Below are positions 23,454-33,959 of a stretch of 64,000 nucleotides of DNA, piece after piece. The stretch lies in assembly GCF_030253575.1 (NCBI RefSeq), contig NC_080558.1, positions 9,682,001 to 9,746,000 on the forward strand, given 5' to 3'. The first letter of the stretch is position 1, and the number at the start of each line of letters is the position of its first letter. The position numbers were made by a program, and so were the translations under genes. A model generated the notes under the pieces. That model saw nothing but the letters and a program-made list of their open reading frames with translations, made no database searches and had not been told where the DNA came from. The DNA comes from Rhododendron vialii. Taxonomy: Eukaryota; Streptophyta; Magnoliopsida; Ericales; Ericaceae.

Positions 23454-23754
23454 CTATCGGAGAGAGTATGTTGGGTTGGAGGAGCAGTTTCTTCGGATGA
23501 ATCTCATCCCCAACAGCTTTAAGTTTCTTACACCTCTTGATCGCAACATGAGATTTACCAAAAAGCTCTTTTTGAAATATTTTGTGGCATCACGAATGTC
23601 ACCAAGTGAGAAATGGCGGTATAACTGGGTACCAGTTTTCAACCAACGGTCCATCGTCTGAAATGCCTTGGTCCTTATTCCCTCATATCTTCCTGTGTGT
23701 TGGGATAACAATGCAAGATGCTCTAAGAACTCGGTAAGCAACTGAAGCCAATTC
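23454..23754 (-). pseudogene. copy B exon 4, first part, truncated pseudokinase
   Basis: Opens in phase with exon 3 and reads [20 protein letters not shown], the clathrin-to-linker joint, then the linker and FSLGDIRDATKYF. A deletion removes the glycine-loop and VAIK region and shifts the frame, ending at a stop at 23454. Homology continues out of frame to 23106. Confidence 0.75.
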
Positions 23755-23911
23755 CTGAAAACATAAGCTGAGAGTGTCAGGATCCGAAGCAGTTTTTTTT
23801 TTCTCTTCTCAACAAAGAAAGGAACCATTGAAAGGGATTACAATAGTTAAAAGGAGAGGACGCGAAGCAGTTAAGGAGACAGAGAAAGGGAGGCAGAGAG
23901 TGGGACCTGAC

Positions 23912-24048
23912 CTTTTCTCCAACTCCTCCACCAGCGGTTCAATTATAAGTAGAGAACGAACAGATAGAATAAGGCCTTTAACAAAATCTTCAGGGCAGTC
24001 GTCATCCAGCAGTTGCCTTACAACTAACAGAGCATTTCCTGGGTTTAC
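23912..24048 (-). CDS. copy B exon 3, clathrin heavy chain segment
   Basis: 137 nt between an acceptor ..GGATAG and a donor GTCAGG. Encodes [20 protein letters not shown] then [13 protein letters not shown], matching plant clathrin heavy chain apart from a few substitutions. Phase 0 in, phase 2 out, as in copy A. Confidence 0.8.
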
Positions 24049-25247
24049 CTATCCAGAGAAATTCAAGAATATAATAGTTCAGCATTGTAGCCTTCTGATT
24101 GGTGGTACATTTACGCTCTCTAATATATGCGTGTTACATATGTTTAGTGTATTACTTGGGACTTGATACTCATTTTTCTGGTTTCAGAACTAGCGGAGCA
24201 ATTGAATGGCACACGGAGCCAAATTGAGGAGTTAAAAGTGATAATAGCAAATAATCCAGTGGTGGCTCTGGATTATGAATGAAGGAATCATGGTAATGTG
24301 CACAGAAATGTTTTATCCGATTCCGGCATTAGCTTGCAAGTTTGGACATATCATCAACAATTCATGAGGATGTACACTCGAATGTGTACATCAAGATTAT
24401 TTGTTGTTAGATGAAATTGGGTTTGCATGGATTTAGGAAGGGAGCTCTAATTGGCCACATAATTAATTATGCAATCTAATAAGGAAGGAAGAGTTAGTGT
24501 TTGACTAGGACTACATGACAACAGAATCAAGAGCACCAACTCACGCATAACAAGTTGGTTAAATCCAGTGAGACGATCCGTGCCGTGTTGATAGTCTATA
24601 CTGAGTACAAGTCTTGAGAATATTTTTGGAGATTATCGATAGGAATTGCTACCCTATTGGTGATCTAGTTACGAGTTGAATGAAACCCCAGACTTTGCCA
24701 CGATTTTTTGTTTTTGTAATGGGAGGTTGAATTGAAACCATAGTCTCTTTTTACTCATTGTTTCCAAAGTCTTTAATCTGCTTTCATAGTTTAATCAAAT
24801 CAATCACAAATCCAACTTCTATTTGCTTTTCCACTTAAATTAGAAATTAATTGAAAGTATTGTAACTTAGCTTTTTAGTCCCCGTGGACAATCTTGGACT
24901 TAACCCCTGTTCTTCAGAATAATTGTTAGTTCCTTGTTTTATAAATTTATTTTTGATACGAAAACGACAGACCAGTTTGTGTAAGAAATTGGGCGTGACT
25001 AGGAATTCAAGTGGATGGAGCCGAAAAGGGGATTAGGTTATAGTTGGCGAATGGGAAATGCTGTAGTACCTGCACCAGCCGAACTATACCGTGCAGTGCA
25101 GTCGACCCGGCCGTCCATCTCGGCACGAACGACTTGGATTTAATCTGAGTTTACCTTGGAAGTCCATTGGTTGAAGAAGTTAGTCTTGGAGTGATACTGC
25201 AATGCTTCTATGCCTTTTGAAAGAGGTTGTGTACGTGGTAGTCGAAG

Positions 25248-26014
25248 TGTAACATCCCACTTTTTCAGTAAAAGGAAAATATAATATTTTTGACCAAAGT
25301 AAATCCTTCATTTTTCCTTTTTCAAACTTCTTTCTAATAAAAAAAAAATGTCAGCTGTTATTTACTTCATGTATTTTGAAAATTTATCTAAACTCAAATA
25401 TCTTATACTCCCTCCGTCCCAAATTGGATGTCAATTTTTGATATCCGTGTCAATTTCAATTCCTTATATCTTTCAATATAGATTTCAAAAAATATGCAAT
25501 ATGGATCTTGTTTGATAGTTTTCGATTAGTTCTATTATACAAAATTTTCAAACTCATTAAAAACATTATAGATTGAAAGATATAAGCGATGAAAAATGAC
25601 ACGAGTTTCAAAAATTGTCATCCATTTTGGGACGGAGGGAGTATGTGAGTACGTATATATTATTGGGCCGCTTAGTGTACTCGGGTCGGGCTGGTTGATA
25701 GTATTTAATTAACGTAAGAGAGAGCCCTATATTCTTATACATATACAAAATTAGGGCGTTTGCATTTTTATTTCTTTTATCGTGTCAAACCGCTTCCGCG
25801 CTTTTATTTATTAGCTTCCGCACTTTTATTAATTGGCAGTTCATTGTGTCATTTGCTTAAGAAAAATATTGGTTTGGAGTCGCGCATGTTATTTTAATAA
25901 AATATCCAGTTCTTCTTTAGTAGTTCGAGTTAAAAATATTTTTAATTAGGCTTCGTGTCCCATGATTGCTTCATGGTGCACGGCTGGTCATGCTTCCGGA
26001 TTTGGGGCGTGACA
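25248..26014 (+). mobile_element. solo LTR, 767 bp, gypsy-like
   Basis: Starts TGTAACATCCCAC and ends TTTGGGGCGTGACA, a common Ty3/gypsy LTR terminus pair. The flanks are CGAAG (25243-25247) and AGAAG (26015-26019), a 5-bp duplication with one change. It lies in intron 2 of copy B and contains a MITE. Confidence 0.75.
25408..25641. mobile_element. Stowaway-type MITE nested in LTR
   Basis: CTCCCTCCGTCCCAAATTGG at the left and inverted CATTTTGGGACGGAGGGAG at the right, flanked by TA on both sides. No coding sequence. Confidence 0.85.
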
Positions 26015-26627
26015 AGAAGCATGAAGCAAGGGGGTGGGTGGTGGGTCGGGCTGCAAACGAGCCGAATAGAGTCAAGCTTTAAATTAATGTTTAGGTTCGT
26101 TTGTTAAGTTTTTAAGCGAATTCGAGCCTAGCTCAAGCTTAATAAAAATTCAACGAGCTGGGCTTGGCTAGATTTGAGTCGAACTCAAATTTGTTCATGA
26201 GCCTTAATGAGTAAAAAATACTAGATATCTATGCTCTCATACATGGCTAGAATTGCAAATAAAATTTTAATTTCGTACATAAGTACGTTGATACATATAT
26301 AAAATTATAAAAACTTATCAAAGTTTAACTTTATTATACTTTTAAAATTTTATCAATGTTATAAAACAGAGCAGTGTTTGTCTACCTATACAAACCCAGT
26401 GTTCTCTGCAGCCGTCGGATTAAATTTTTAATAGGTTATAGCTATCTGATCAAAAGAGCATTTTTACCATGGGAACGATCTTGGACTTGACACCTAGTCG
26501 AGGGAATAATTGTTGATTCCCAGTTTATAAATTCATTTTTGTTGCAATAAACAACTGACCACCTTCACAAGAGTTCTAATTTTCAAGTGACGAAAATGCT
26601 ATCTAAGACCCTTGACAGAACTCTTAC

Positions 26628-26880
26628 CTTCTCAACATAATCTTCAATGTGGCTGAGCATGTTGTTCGAATAAAGGTAGTGGGTCAGCTCTGGAACAAAC
26701 CCAAAACGATCGCATACATTGATAAGTGGTCGTGCATCGCGAAGCTTTGCTTTCATCAAGAAGTTCTTTGTCTTCTCAGGGTCATAGATGTTGGATTCTC
26801 TTGTAACTCGTTCGACCTCCTCGATTTGTCCAGCCTTGGCAGCCGCCTTAATGTACTTAAAGTGAATTTCAGGATCTTCA
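26628..26880 (-). CDS. copy B exon 2, clathrin heavy chain segment
   Basis: 253 nt from acceptor TGTCACAG to donor GTAAGA. Encodes [20 protein letters not shown] and on through [19 protein letters not shown] to YVEK, near-identical to plant clathrin heavy chain CHCR-repeat sequence. Joins exon 1 in phase 2 (AG|T = Ser). Intron 1 is only 92 nt. Confidence 0.85.
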
Positions 26881-26972
26881 CTGTGACAGAAAATCAATCA
26901 ATGAATGAAAGAATCACGATTTGGATAGGAATATTAACAAAATATAACTGAATCATTTCGTAGATATATTAC

Positions 26973-28222
26973 CTGGAGCTCAGCAAATCTTTTAATTGTC
27001 CACTTGAGGATCTATTCCCTCTGTTCATCAAAATCTGAAACGTTTTGGTCATTAATCCCTCTGTTCTTCCTCTCTGTTGGGATACTAATGCGAGTTCAAG
27101 GCTGCCCAACGCTTCGGCCATTGTGGGCCGTGATTTGGGACTTTGTTGCAAACAATTGTTGGCAAGTAGAACAAAAGACTTCAGACAACGTGGTGCTATT
27201 TGTCCTCTGAGAGAGGGGTCAATGACTCTGGCAAGCTTTCCCTCTTTGATGCATTCTTGAGCAAAACGGGCTAAACTTATTTGCTCCTCGCTAAGTTCTC
27301 TATCCACGGCCGGCCTCCCGCATAACACTTCTAACAATATCACACCAAATGCATACACATCAGATTTTGCTGTCAGTCTTTGAGTAATGAAATACTCAGG
27401 ATCAATATACCCAAATGTGCCCTTCACTTGTGTGCTTATATGGGTTATTGAGTGACTTGTAGTGCCTTTCGACAATCCAAAATCCGAAATCTTAGCTACC
27501 CAATTCTCGTCTATCAGAATGTTTGTGCTCTTCACATCTCGATGTATGAAACTCTGGCTGGTACCACTATGAAGGTGGTCTAATCCGCGGGCAGCACCAA
27601 TACAAATGTGGAGTCTTTGTTCCCACGAGAGAGGAGATATACTTGTATTGCTTTTTGTTGTATTTAGCTTGTAGAGATGACCGGCAAGGGCCCCACGAGC
27701 TATATATTCGTAAACAAGAATCATCTCATGACAGTCGTTGCAGTAGCCGATTAACGCGACAAGATTAGCATGCCGGAGTGTTGAAAGTATCTTGACCTCC
27801 ATCCAAAACTCTCCTGCACCTTGCTTGGACTCGGCATTCAACCGCTTTATGGCAACCATCGTGGCACCATCGTCGATGAACCCTTTATATACCTTACCGA
27901 ATCCCCCTTTCCCAATAACTGATGCGTCATCAAAATTGTTAGTCGCTATTAGTACCTCATCCAGTGAAAAGCAACGACAAGTGCCCTCAGACTCAATCAC
28001 ACCACCATCTATTGGATTCTGATTGTTTGTAAAGGGCAGCTGTTTGGACAAGGCTCCGGCTGAAACGACGTTCGAAGAGAGTAAGACGTTGGAAACCTTT
28101 GTCCCATTTCTTGAAAGATTGTTTCCGTCACTCGAATATGTACCACTAGAAACATTGACGACAAGGCTTACTGGTTGACTCATTTGCCCTTCTTCAAAAT
28201 TCCGGCTGTCTAAAGATGACAT
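26973..28222 (-). CDS. copy B exon 1, CrRLK1L-type kinase
   Basis: 416 codons plus 2 nt before donor [15 protein letters not shown] start, Ser/Asn-rich leader of about 85 residues without a membrane helix, then a full kinase domain: [11 protein letters not shown] (104-114), VAIK Lys126, HRD 227-229, DFG 247-249 and [17 protein letters not shown]. All catalytic residues are present. It closely parallels copy A exon 1. The tail SSSGQLKDLLSS passes into the clathrin exon. It belongs to the locus whose exon 4 is broken, so any product would lack the pseudokinase. Confidence 0.8.
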
Positions 28223-28690
28223 ATTTTGGAGATTTTTTTAGGAATACTGGCAACAAATTGTAAGAATGGGGAATTTGGGGATAATCTCACAGATGATGGA
28301 GGAGACAGAGGATAGTGGATGAGAGAGAAACGTATGGTAATGGTTGAAGCAGCCCCTGTGTAAATGATGGCTGGGAAGACGATGAGTGTCAACTTGGGTT
28401 TTAGGTCAATTCCAAGAGTCCACGCGGATTTGTGTTCCCTAGAATATGTGTGACGAATCAAGCATGTATAGTTATTCAATTGAGTTGATCTTTTGCTAGG
28501 TCACTTGAAAAAATATTTTGAAATCAATGAACGGCTCTTTTGCTAGGTCACCTGAAAAAATATTTTGAAATCAATTAAACAGCTCAAATTATTTATGTGA
28601 TACCTCGAAGTGGGCCCCACAAAGCAAGTTGTGCACAACAAACAGAAAATAATGCGAAAGTAACAAAAATTCCAATAACACAGAGACGTA
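28223..28690 (-). promoter_or_regulatory. copy B 5' flank, conserved among array copies
   Basis: Matches the 5' flanks of copies A (63585-63990), H (38250-38720) and C (44495-45540). Shared words include GAGAGAGAAACRTATGGT, GTTGATCTTTT.CTAGGTCAC, AAAAAATATTTTGAAATCAA and GGGCCC(C/T)ACAAA. In B a segment of about 47 bp around CTAGGTCAC is tandemly repeated (about 28490-28583). It probably contains promoter and 5' untranslated region. No element can be assigned with certainty. Confidence 0.5.
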
Positions 28691-28974
28691 CAAAAATCAC
28701 GTCACTTGCTGAATTTAATTACCTAATACAACAAACAGATAGAGGGGTGTACTTAGGAATTAGAAACTACCCACTCCGTCGAAATTGTTGTTTCTGTTTC
28801 GAGAATCTAATTTTTTATGAACAGTACATAATAATATCAAAATAAAAAAAGGAAAAGGACTAACTTTTCTTGATTTTTCAAATTGGCCCGACGTTTTGGG
28901 ACAGTCAAAAAAAAGAAAAAATGATCAACATTTGGAATGTAGGGAATACTACAAACGATATGTTGTCTACCGTA
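28691..28974. other. spacer between copies B and E
   Basis: AT-rich, with a degraded ACTCCGTCGAAATTG block that parallels 38755-38790 in the spacer beyond copy H. The homologous flank therefore extends here. No gene. Confidence 0.4.
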
Positions 28975-29591
28975 TCCACGGGTGGCCGGCCTCACGGATG
29001 ACACTTCTAATTATACCACACCAAAGGAATACACATCCTATTTTGTGGTTATTCTTTAAGTTATGAAATAATCATGATCTAGATACCCGAGCGTGCCTTT
29101 TACGTGTGTGCTTATATGAATTGTTGAATGACTTGTAGTGCCTTTCGACAACACACAATAAGAAATCCTAGCTACTCAATTCTAGTCCAGCAGAATATTC
29201 ATGGTCTTCACATCCCGGTGTATAAAACTTTGATTGGTACCCGCATGAAGGTGGTCTAATCAGAGAGCGGCACTAGTACGAGCCTTTGCTCCCATATGGG
29301 AGGTGGAGTCATATCAATTTTTGTTGTACGTGGCTTATAGAGATCCCAATGACATGAATCATCGAAGTTGTGGAAAGCAACGACAGGGTCCCTCCACCTG
29401 AGCCATACCACTATCTATTGCACTCTCCCACTTTGAAGAGGACAACCAAGTGGACGAGGTTTCGGCTAGAGTGGAGTCCGAAGAGCAAAAGATGTCAGGA
29501 AACCTAAGTTCCATTTTTCGAAAGATTGTTTTCATTATTCGAACCTGCACCACTAGCAACATTGATGCAAGCCTTCCCGGTTGACCATTTT

Positions 29592-32218
29592 TGTAGAGAC
29601 CCGTATTTTTTTTTTAGGCTATATTTTTTTTTTTGTTAATGTATAGCCCGTCGAGATAGACAGTGTGGATATTTGGTGTGACATGTTCGTGGAAGGATAT
29701 AAGGGCGATTATGTAAGAGGTGCACGCGTGAGTGTGTGGTGCGAGAAGCGGGGGATTGCTCCCCACTTCTATAATTCTCTCCAGGAGAATTATTTCTCCA
29801 CTTTTTTTTTCCTCTCACTCTCTCGGCACTCTCTCTCCTCCTCTCCTCCGAAAAACTCCCTCCTCTCTTCTCTCTTCGATTTCATCTACCTAGGGGGTGA
29901 TTCCAGACAAGGCCCGAGAATTAAAGTTGCTATACGAACCATGGGCTTTCCGAATATCCAAGAAAAATCACGATCGACCACGTGGGAGCTCGGTTGACTT
30001 AGTCAAAGGTTCGGGTTTTGCTCAAAACCCATGAGGTAGGGACTTCTTACTCTCGTTATGCGTTTATACGGTGTTTATGTACTTAGATCGTGCCTTGTTT
30101 CGTGGTTTGAGATTTTTTCTTCCATTTCCAAGAATCTGCAGAACATGGTCTTCGTTTTTGCTGTTTTATGCCTTCTTAAGGTCGGAATTAAATTTTGGTT
30201 CCTTCGTATGAAATAGAGTAGACTTAGAGCCCGTTCTAATGCCGCTGGAATCACTCGAAACGGTTGAGAATTGAATTTATGGTGATATTTAGAATACTGG
30301 TCTGCAATCTGTCTCGTTTTCTGGGTTTCAGCCCACTTCGAATGGCCATAACTTCCTCGTCCGATGTCCGTTTTATGCAAACTTTATATCGGTTCGAAGA
30401 TTTTGAAGTCAGCTTTCATTTGCCACTGGAATCGTCTTAAAACTCTTAGTACACAAAAAGTTATGATCAATTGAGTGGAGGTATGTCAATCTGTCAGACA
30501 GATTCGTGTAGCCTCGGTAAACCCCTGTTTAACCACCCTTGGAGTGCAGATTTGACTAGGTCTCCTTTGCGTCTTTCAAAGTTCATTCAATCACCCAACT
30601 ATTGGGACTGGAATCACTCAAAAATATTAAGAACTCGATTTATAGTGATTTTTAGAAAATTGAACTGAAATCTGAAAATTTGGGCAGCGTGCAGGGCTGC
30701 GGGTTTTTCATCGTTTGTTATAGCTAAATGACGCTATTTGTTATGGGTCCTTATGGGTTTTAAAGATTGGTAAGTTTGTGATCTTTTGGCGTTGGAATCA
30801 TTGAAAAATATTGAATGTGGAATTTTTAATGAATTGTCGAACACTGACTGCTCTCTGGGATAGTTTTGGTCCGTTGATTCTCTTTTGTCTGTTTTGACTC
30901 TCAATCACTTCTAACACTTTTTAAACATCGTTAAACCATCCCTAAGCTTGATTACTTGAGTTCCTATGAGTTAATGATCATTCAAATTCCTTCGATACCC
31001 ATTAAGCATAATCTTAGTGTTGTTCTAAATGGAATATGTGATTTAAGGTTGTTTAGGAGTACCGAAGGCTAAGTGAGACATTGTGGGAAGTATAGTTGGC
31101 AGACGTGAGCTTTTCTAGTGATCCGAGTGGTAGCATAGTGATCCGTGTCCGCATGATTCACTTATCCTTCAAACTCTATTGGTGCTCGTTCCACGAGATC
31201 AAAGTAATCAATATTAGTAAGTAGTATGTTGTAGAGTCGCTATGGAGTCGGTACGATATTGTGTTGTACTAAGAGAGAAAGGCGTGTACTGATTTGTTAG
31301 TCAATGTTCTATTATGATTGATCGTTTGGAATACTTTGAAATGTGATTGTCGATGCGTGTTTGACCTATAAATCAGTTTGATTGACGTGCCTTATTGTGT
31401 CATGAGATTAGAGAAGTGTTTGTTGGATGAGTTGTATGATTGTTGGGATTTGAATGGTTGCAATTGAGAATTTGAACGAGGAAGTGACTGCAACGCAAGG
31501 GGTGGAAATGCAGACTGCAACACAAGGGGTGGAAATGCAGACTGCAACGCAAGGTGTGGTAATGCAGAGACCCAAATAATGGGTGATGTTGACTGCAACG
31601 CAAGGGGTGGAAATGCAGACTGCAACGCAAGGGGTGGAAATGCAGACTGCAACGCAAGGGATGGAAATGCAGAGTGGTTGAGATTATGAGAAGTGTCGAA
31701 ATGGTTGCGAACCTATTGTGAGTACGTTTGATTGATGTGATTTTAATAATATTTCTACATGACATGTGAACGGCTAGGAATACTTACAAGTTGTTTGGAA
31801 CTCTTTGGCCGTAGTCTGTCTTTCGTTGTGATAAACTCGTGTTTCTCATGTTCACTTATCGAATTCTTTCACTCTTTGTGCATACTTCATCGCATTTTCA
31901 TATAGCTTGAGTATAGATTTCTCTACTGGGCTAGTGTAGCTCAACCTACCATTTTCAGGTACACTACATGGACACAGTCTTGGAGGGTGTGAAGTGCATG
32001 CTGACATCGCAGGCTAAAGTTATTTTCTGAAGAACTTGTCTTTCCCTTGTAAATCAAACTGTATTGTACTATTTTCTCTAATTTGGAATACTGTATCAAT
32101 TGACAAAATTGTGAGATTTAGAAACTGTATGTTGTAATTTGGGGTACCGTATGTACTATTGTGAGGATTTGTATTTAAAATGGTATTGTTATTTATGTTA
32201 AAAATCGAGGGCGTGACA
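29592..32218 (+). mobile_element. 2.6 kb gypsy-like LTR or non-coding element in copy E
   Basis: Starts TGTAGAGACCCG and ends TCGAGGGCGTGACA, with exact ATTTT duplications at 29587-29591 and 32219-32223. The terminus resembles the LTR at 25248-26014. Removing it joins the copy E leader as in copy F. The interior has a 27-bp tandem repeat and three dispersed copies of a GGAATCA(C/T)T block (about 30245, 30608, 30794). No protein domain was recognised. Confidence 0.75.
31487..31672. repeat. 27-bp tandem repeat, six good units and one degraded
   Basis: Unit ACTGCAACGCAAGGGGTGGA plus AATGCAG at 31487, 31514, 31541, 31592, 31619 and 31646, with a degenerate 24-bp unit at 31568-31591. The period is a multiple of three, so long repetitive frames appear on the minus strand, but they are composition artefacts. 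Confidence 0.9.
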
Positions 32219-32261
32219 ATTTTGCCCTTGTTCAAAAATCCCACCTCTCTAAAGCTGACAT

Positions 32262-32776
32262 GTTCCGGAGAGTTTCTTAGGATGAACTAATATGCAATTT
32301 ACATGAGATACAGAACACACAGTCATTCACTTGAAAATATACAAGGCAATTTCTTTAGACAACACAATCATATATCTCATTGGCTATTTGTTAAGTATAA
32401 TTTTAGGTAATTGGATCTGTGTAGTGTTATAATTTCAGCTCCAAATTGGACAACATTTGATTATAGATAACAATAACCTGACCATATTTAGCTTCGAGGT
32501 AAGGCAGTAAAGCGGTCACTTTGGCTCCCGAATTTTATCAAAAAATGGAGTCTATCAAGGTTGGAATTTGTGCAAGTCGAAGTCAACTCAATCAAATGGA
32601 CAGTTTCAATCAGCCATTGACCAGGCTCCTAGAGCATTGACCAGGCTCCCTCCTTGTCACATATTGGTGAGACTAGGTTTCCATGTAATAGTGCCTTACA
32701 ACATTGGATTATTTTTAGGGCCACCTTGGTGGGCTCTGCTGAGGTCTTATCAGCAAGATCCGAATTATACAATTTA
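32262..32776. other. copy E 5' flank and spacer
   Basis: The first 110 bp match the flank of copy F (ACATGAGATACAGAACA, then GAAAATATACAAGGC). Beyond that there is AT-rich sequence with a short repeat of CATTGACCAGGCTCC at about 32616 and 32635. No gene. Confidence 0.4.
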
Positions 32777-33959
32777 TCTATACTATACTTCTTTTATCTT
32801 TTAATAATAATAAATCTATACTATACTACCTCTTTTAAATGTACGAAGGTGTTTCCTACATTTTGTTTTCCATAAATGCCCCAAACTCTTGTAATTAATA
32901 CTTGTCTTATCCTACACCTCTTCCCAACCGACATAATACAACGGCTGCAACGAAATGATACAAAACAACGGCCTCCCCTGGCTTCCAAAGGATACACCTC
33001 TCTGGGCAAGGAAAAACAACCTTCCTAAAAACGCTGCGTCATTCGCACCAAAATCGCTCAGTTAGTCCAATCTCCTAATCCACTGAACTCTGCTTTCCGA
33101 CAAATTGATACTACAAAAGCATACTGGTCTGAGTATTCGAACAGAAGCCCAAGACAGGTAACACATGTATTCGAAACATGACAAATGTATCTAAAAGTAA
33201 TTATATATTCCGCAATTTCCATGTATAGAAGAGTCCTCCATGGATGAGTTCAACAAGGAGATGAAAACTTCTATAGACAAACATGACATAGTAAGTTGAA
33301 ATTTCTCCATTGTTCACACCTCTGTAACCATTATTTGTCGTCCTCTGTAATGGAACGGACATCCCAAAAATAATATCCCTGAAACACAGATTGGTATGGG
33401 ACTCACGTACACCAATTGTTTGATTCATTTACTTGGTATAAGTTTCAGTATAGGTGATGCCACATATGAGTGGCCCTTGCAGATTTTTCCTTACTGTGTT
33501 TGGTGTCTTTGCGTTGGATATTAACATTACAAGAAAACAAGAAAGGGAGAGAATGGTTTTCTCTTTTAAAGAAAATGAAGTTTGGCACTTTGATCTTATG
33601 AAGGAGAATACATCCATCAGGCTACGGAAAGTAAATAGGTATTCTGATTTTCTTTTAATAATAAACCATTTTGTGAATTGCTGCTCCACTTTGACTTATC
33701 ATTTCAAAATCATTCTAGCACCACAAACAATTACACTCACACATACAAACACACTCAAATTCACTATGGGTTTCCAATAAGTCTATGGTTATTGATTTCC
33801 AATGCACTGATATTGCACAGATCGGCTCGAGCCCTGCGCAAATGATTAAGATTGATTCATTAATTTTAAACTACTTTTTTTAGTGGACTCTCAAAAAACT
33901 AGCCCAATCCAATAGTGCTTGATCCAATATTTCAATTTTTGATTCAGAATATCGGATCC
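32777..33959 (+). mobile_element. Helitron 5'-end-like sequence and unassigned DNA
   Basis: Two 5' Helitron-like starts occur in tandem: A|TCTATACTATACTTCTTTT at 32777 and A|TCTATACTATACTACCTC at 32815. The second continues TTTTAAATGTACGAAGGTGT, closely matching the 5' end of the Helitron at 11952. No hairpin plus CTAG end was found before 33960, so the element is incomplete or its end lies elsewhere. The remainder up to copy D shows no gene. Confidence 0.45.

Larger units (their letters stand above)
24100..26627 (-). other. copy B intron 2 (about 2.6 kb) with inserted elements
   Basis: The intron runs from donor GTAAGA at 26627 to the acceptor at 24049. The block near 24110-24250 matches the copia target region in copy A and the end of copy D, so it is ancestral intron. 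A gypsy-like solo LTR (25248-26014) holds a Stowaway MITE. The GAGCTCAAG-rich stretch at 26040-26220 resembles hAT-like MITE sequence. No gene is supported. Confidence 0.6.
18698..28222 (-). pseudogene. copy B: kinase-clathrin-pseudokinase gene with destroyed last exon
   Basis: Same four-exon plan as copy A. Exon 1 (28222-26973), exon 2 (26880-26628) and exon 3 (24048-23912) are open with intact splice sites. Exon 4 starts at 23754, loses roughly 60 bp plus the frame in the pseudokinase glycine-loop region, and meets a stop at 23454-23456. The rest of exon 4 survives in pieces at 23453-23106, 20158-20040, 19722-19601 and 18889-18698, separated by LTR insertions. If spliced like A it would give 646 residues: kinase plus clathrin segment and a short tail. 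The tail end still encodes the family C-terminus [13 protein letters not shown]. Confidence 0.8.
28975..32261 (-). pseudogene. copy E: deleted kinase gene split by a 2.6 kb element
   Basis: The ATG is at 32261 (MSALERWDF then a frameshift stop). The leader resumes at 29591 beyond the inserted element. The kinase part runs from the SLDE region straight into the αE region, skipping the glycine loop and VAIK, then the catalytic-loop area and C-lobe down to about 28975. The joint ATAGAGATCCCAATGAC is identical in position to that of copy F, so both descend from one already-deleted copy. E has a further loss of about 30 bp beside it. Frameshifts and stops abound. Confidence 0.75.

Noticed and set aside
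31487..31672. Regular repeats that could suggest a CRISPR array
   Set aside because: Units are directly adjacent with no unique spacers, and the setting is a plant retroelement.
31392..31765. Repetitive minus-strand open frames rich in FPPLALQS or FHPLRCSL
   Set aside because: They are the 27-bp tandem repeat read in different frames; three being a factor of the period keeps them open by chance.
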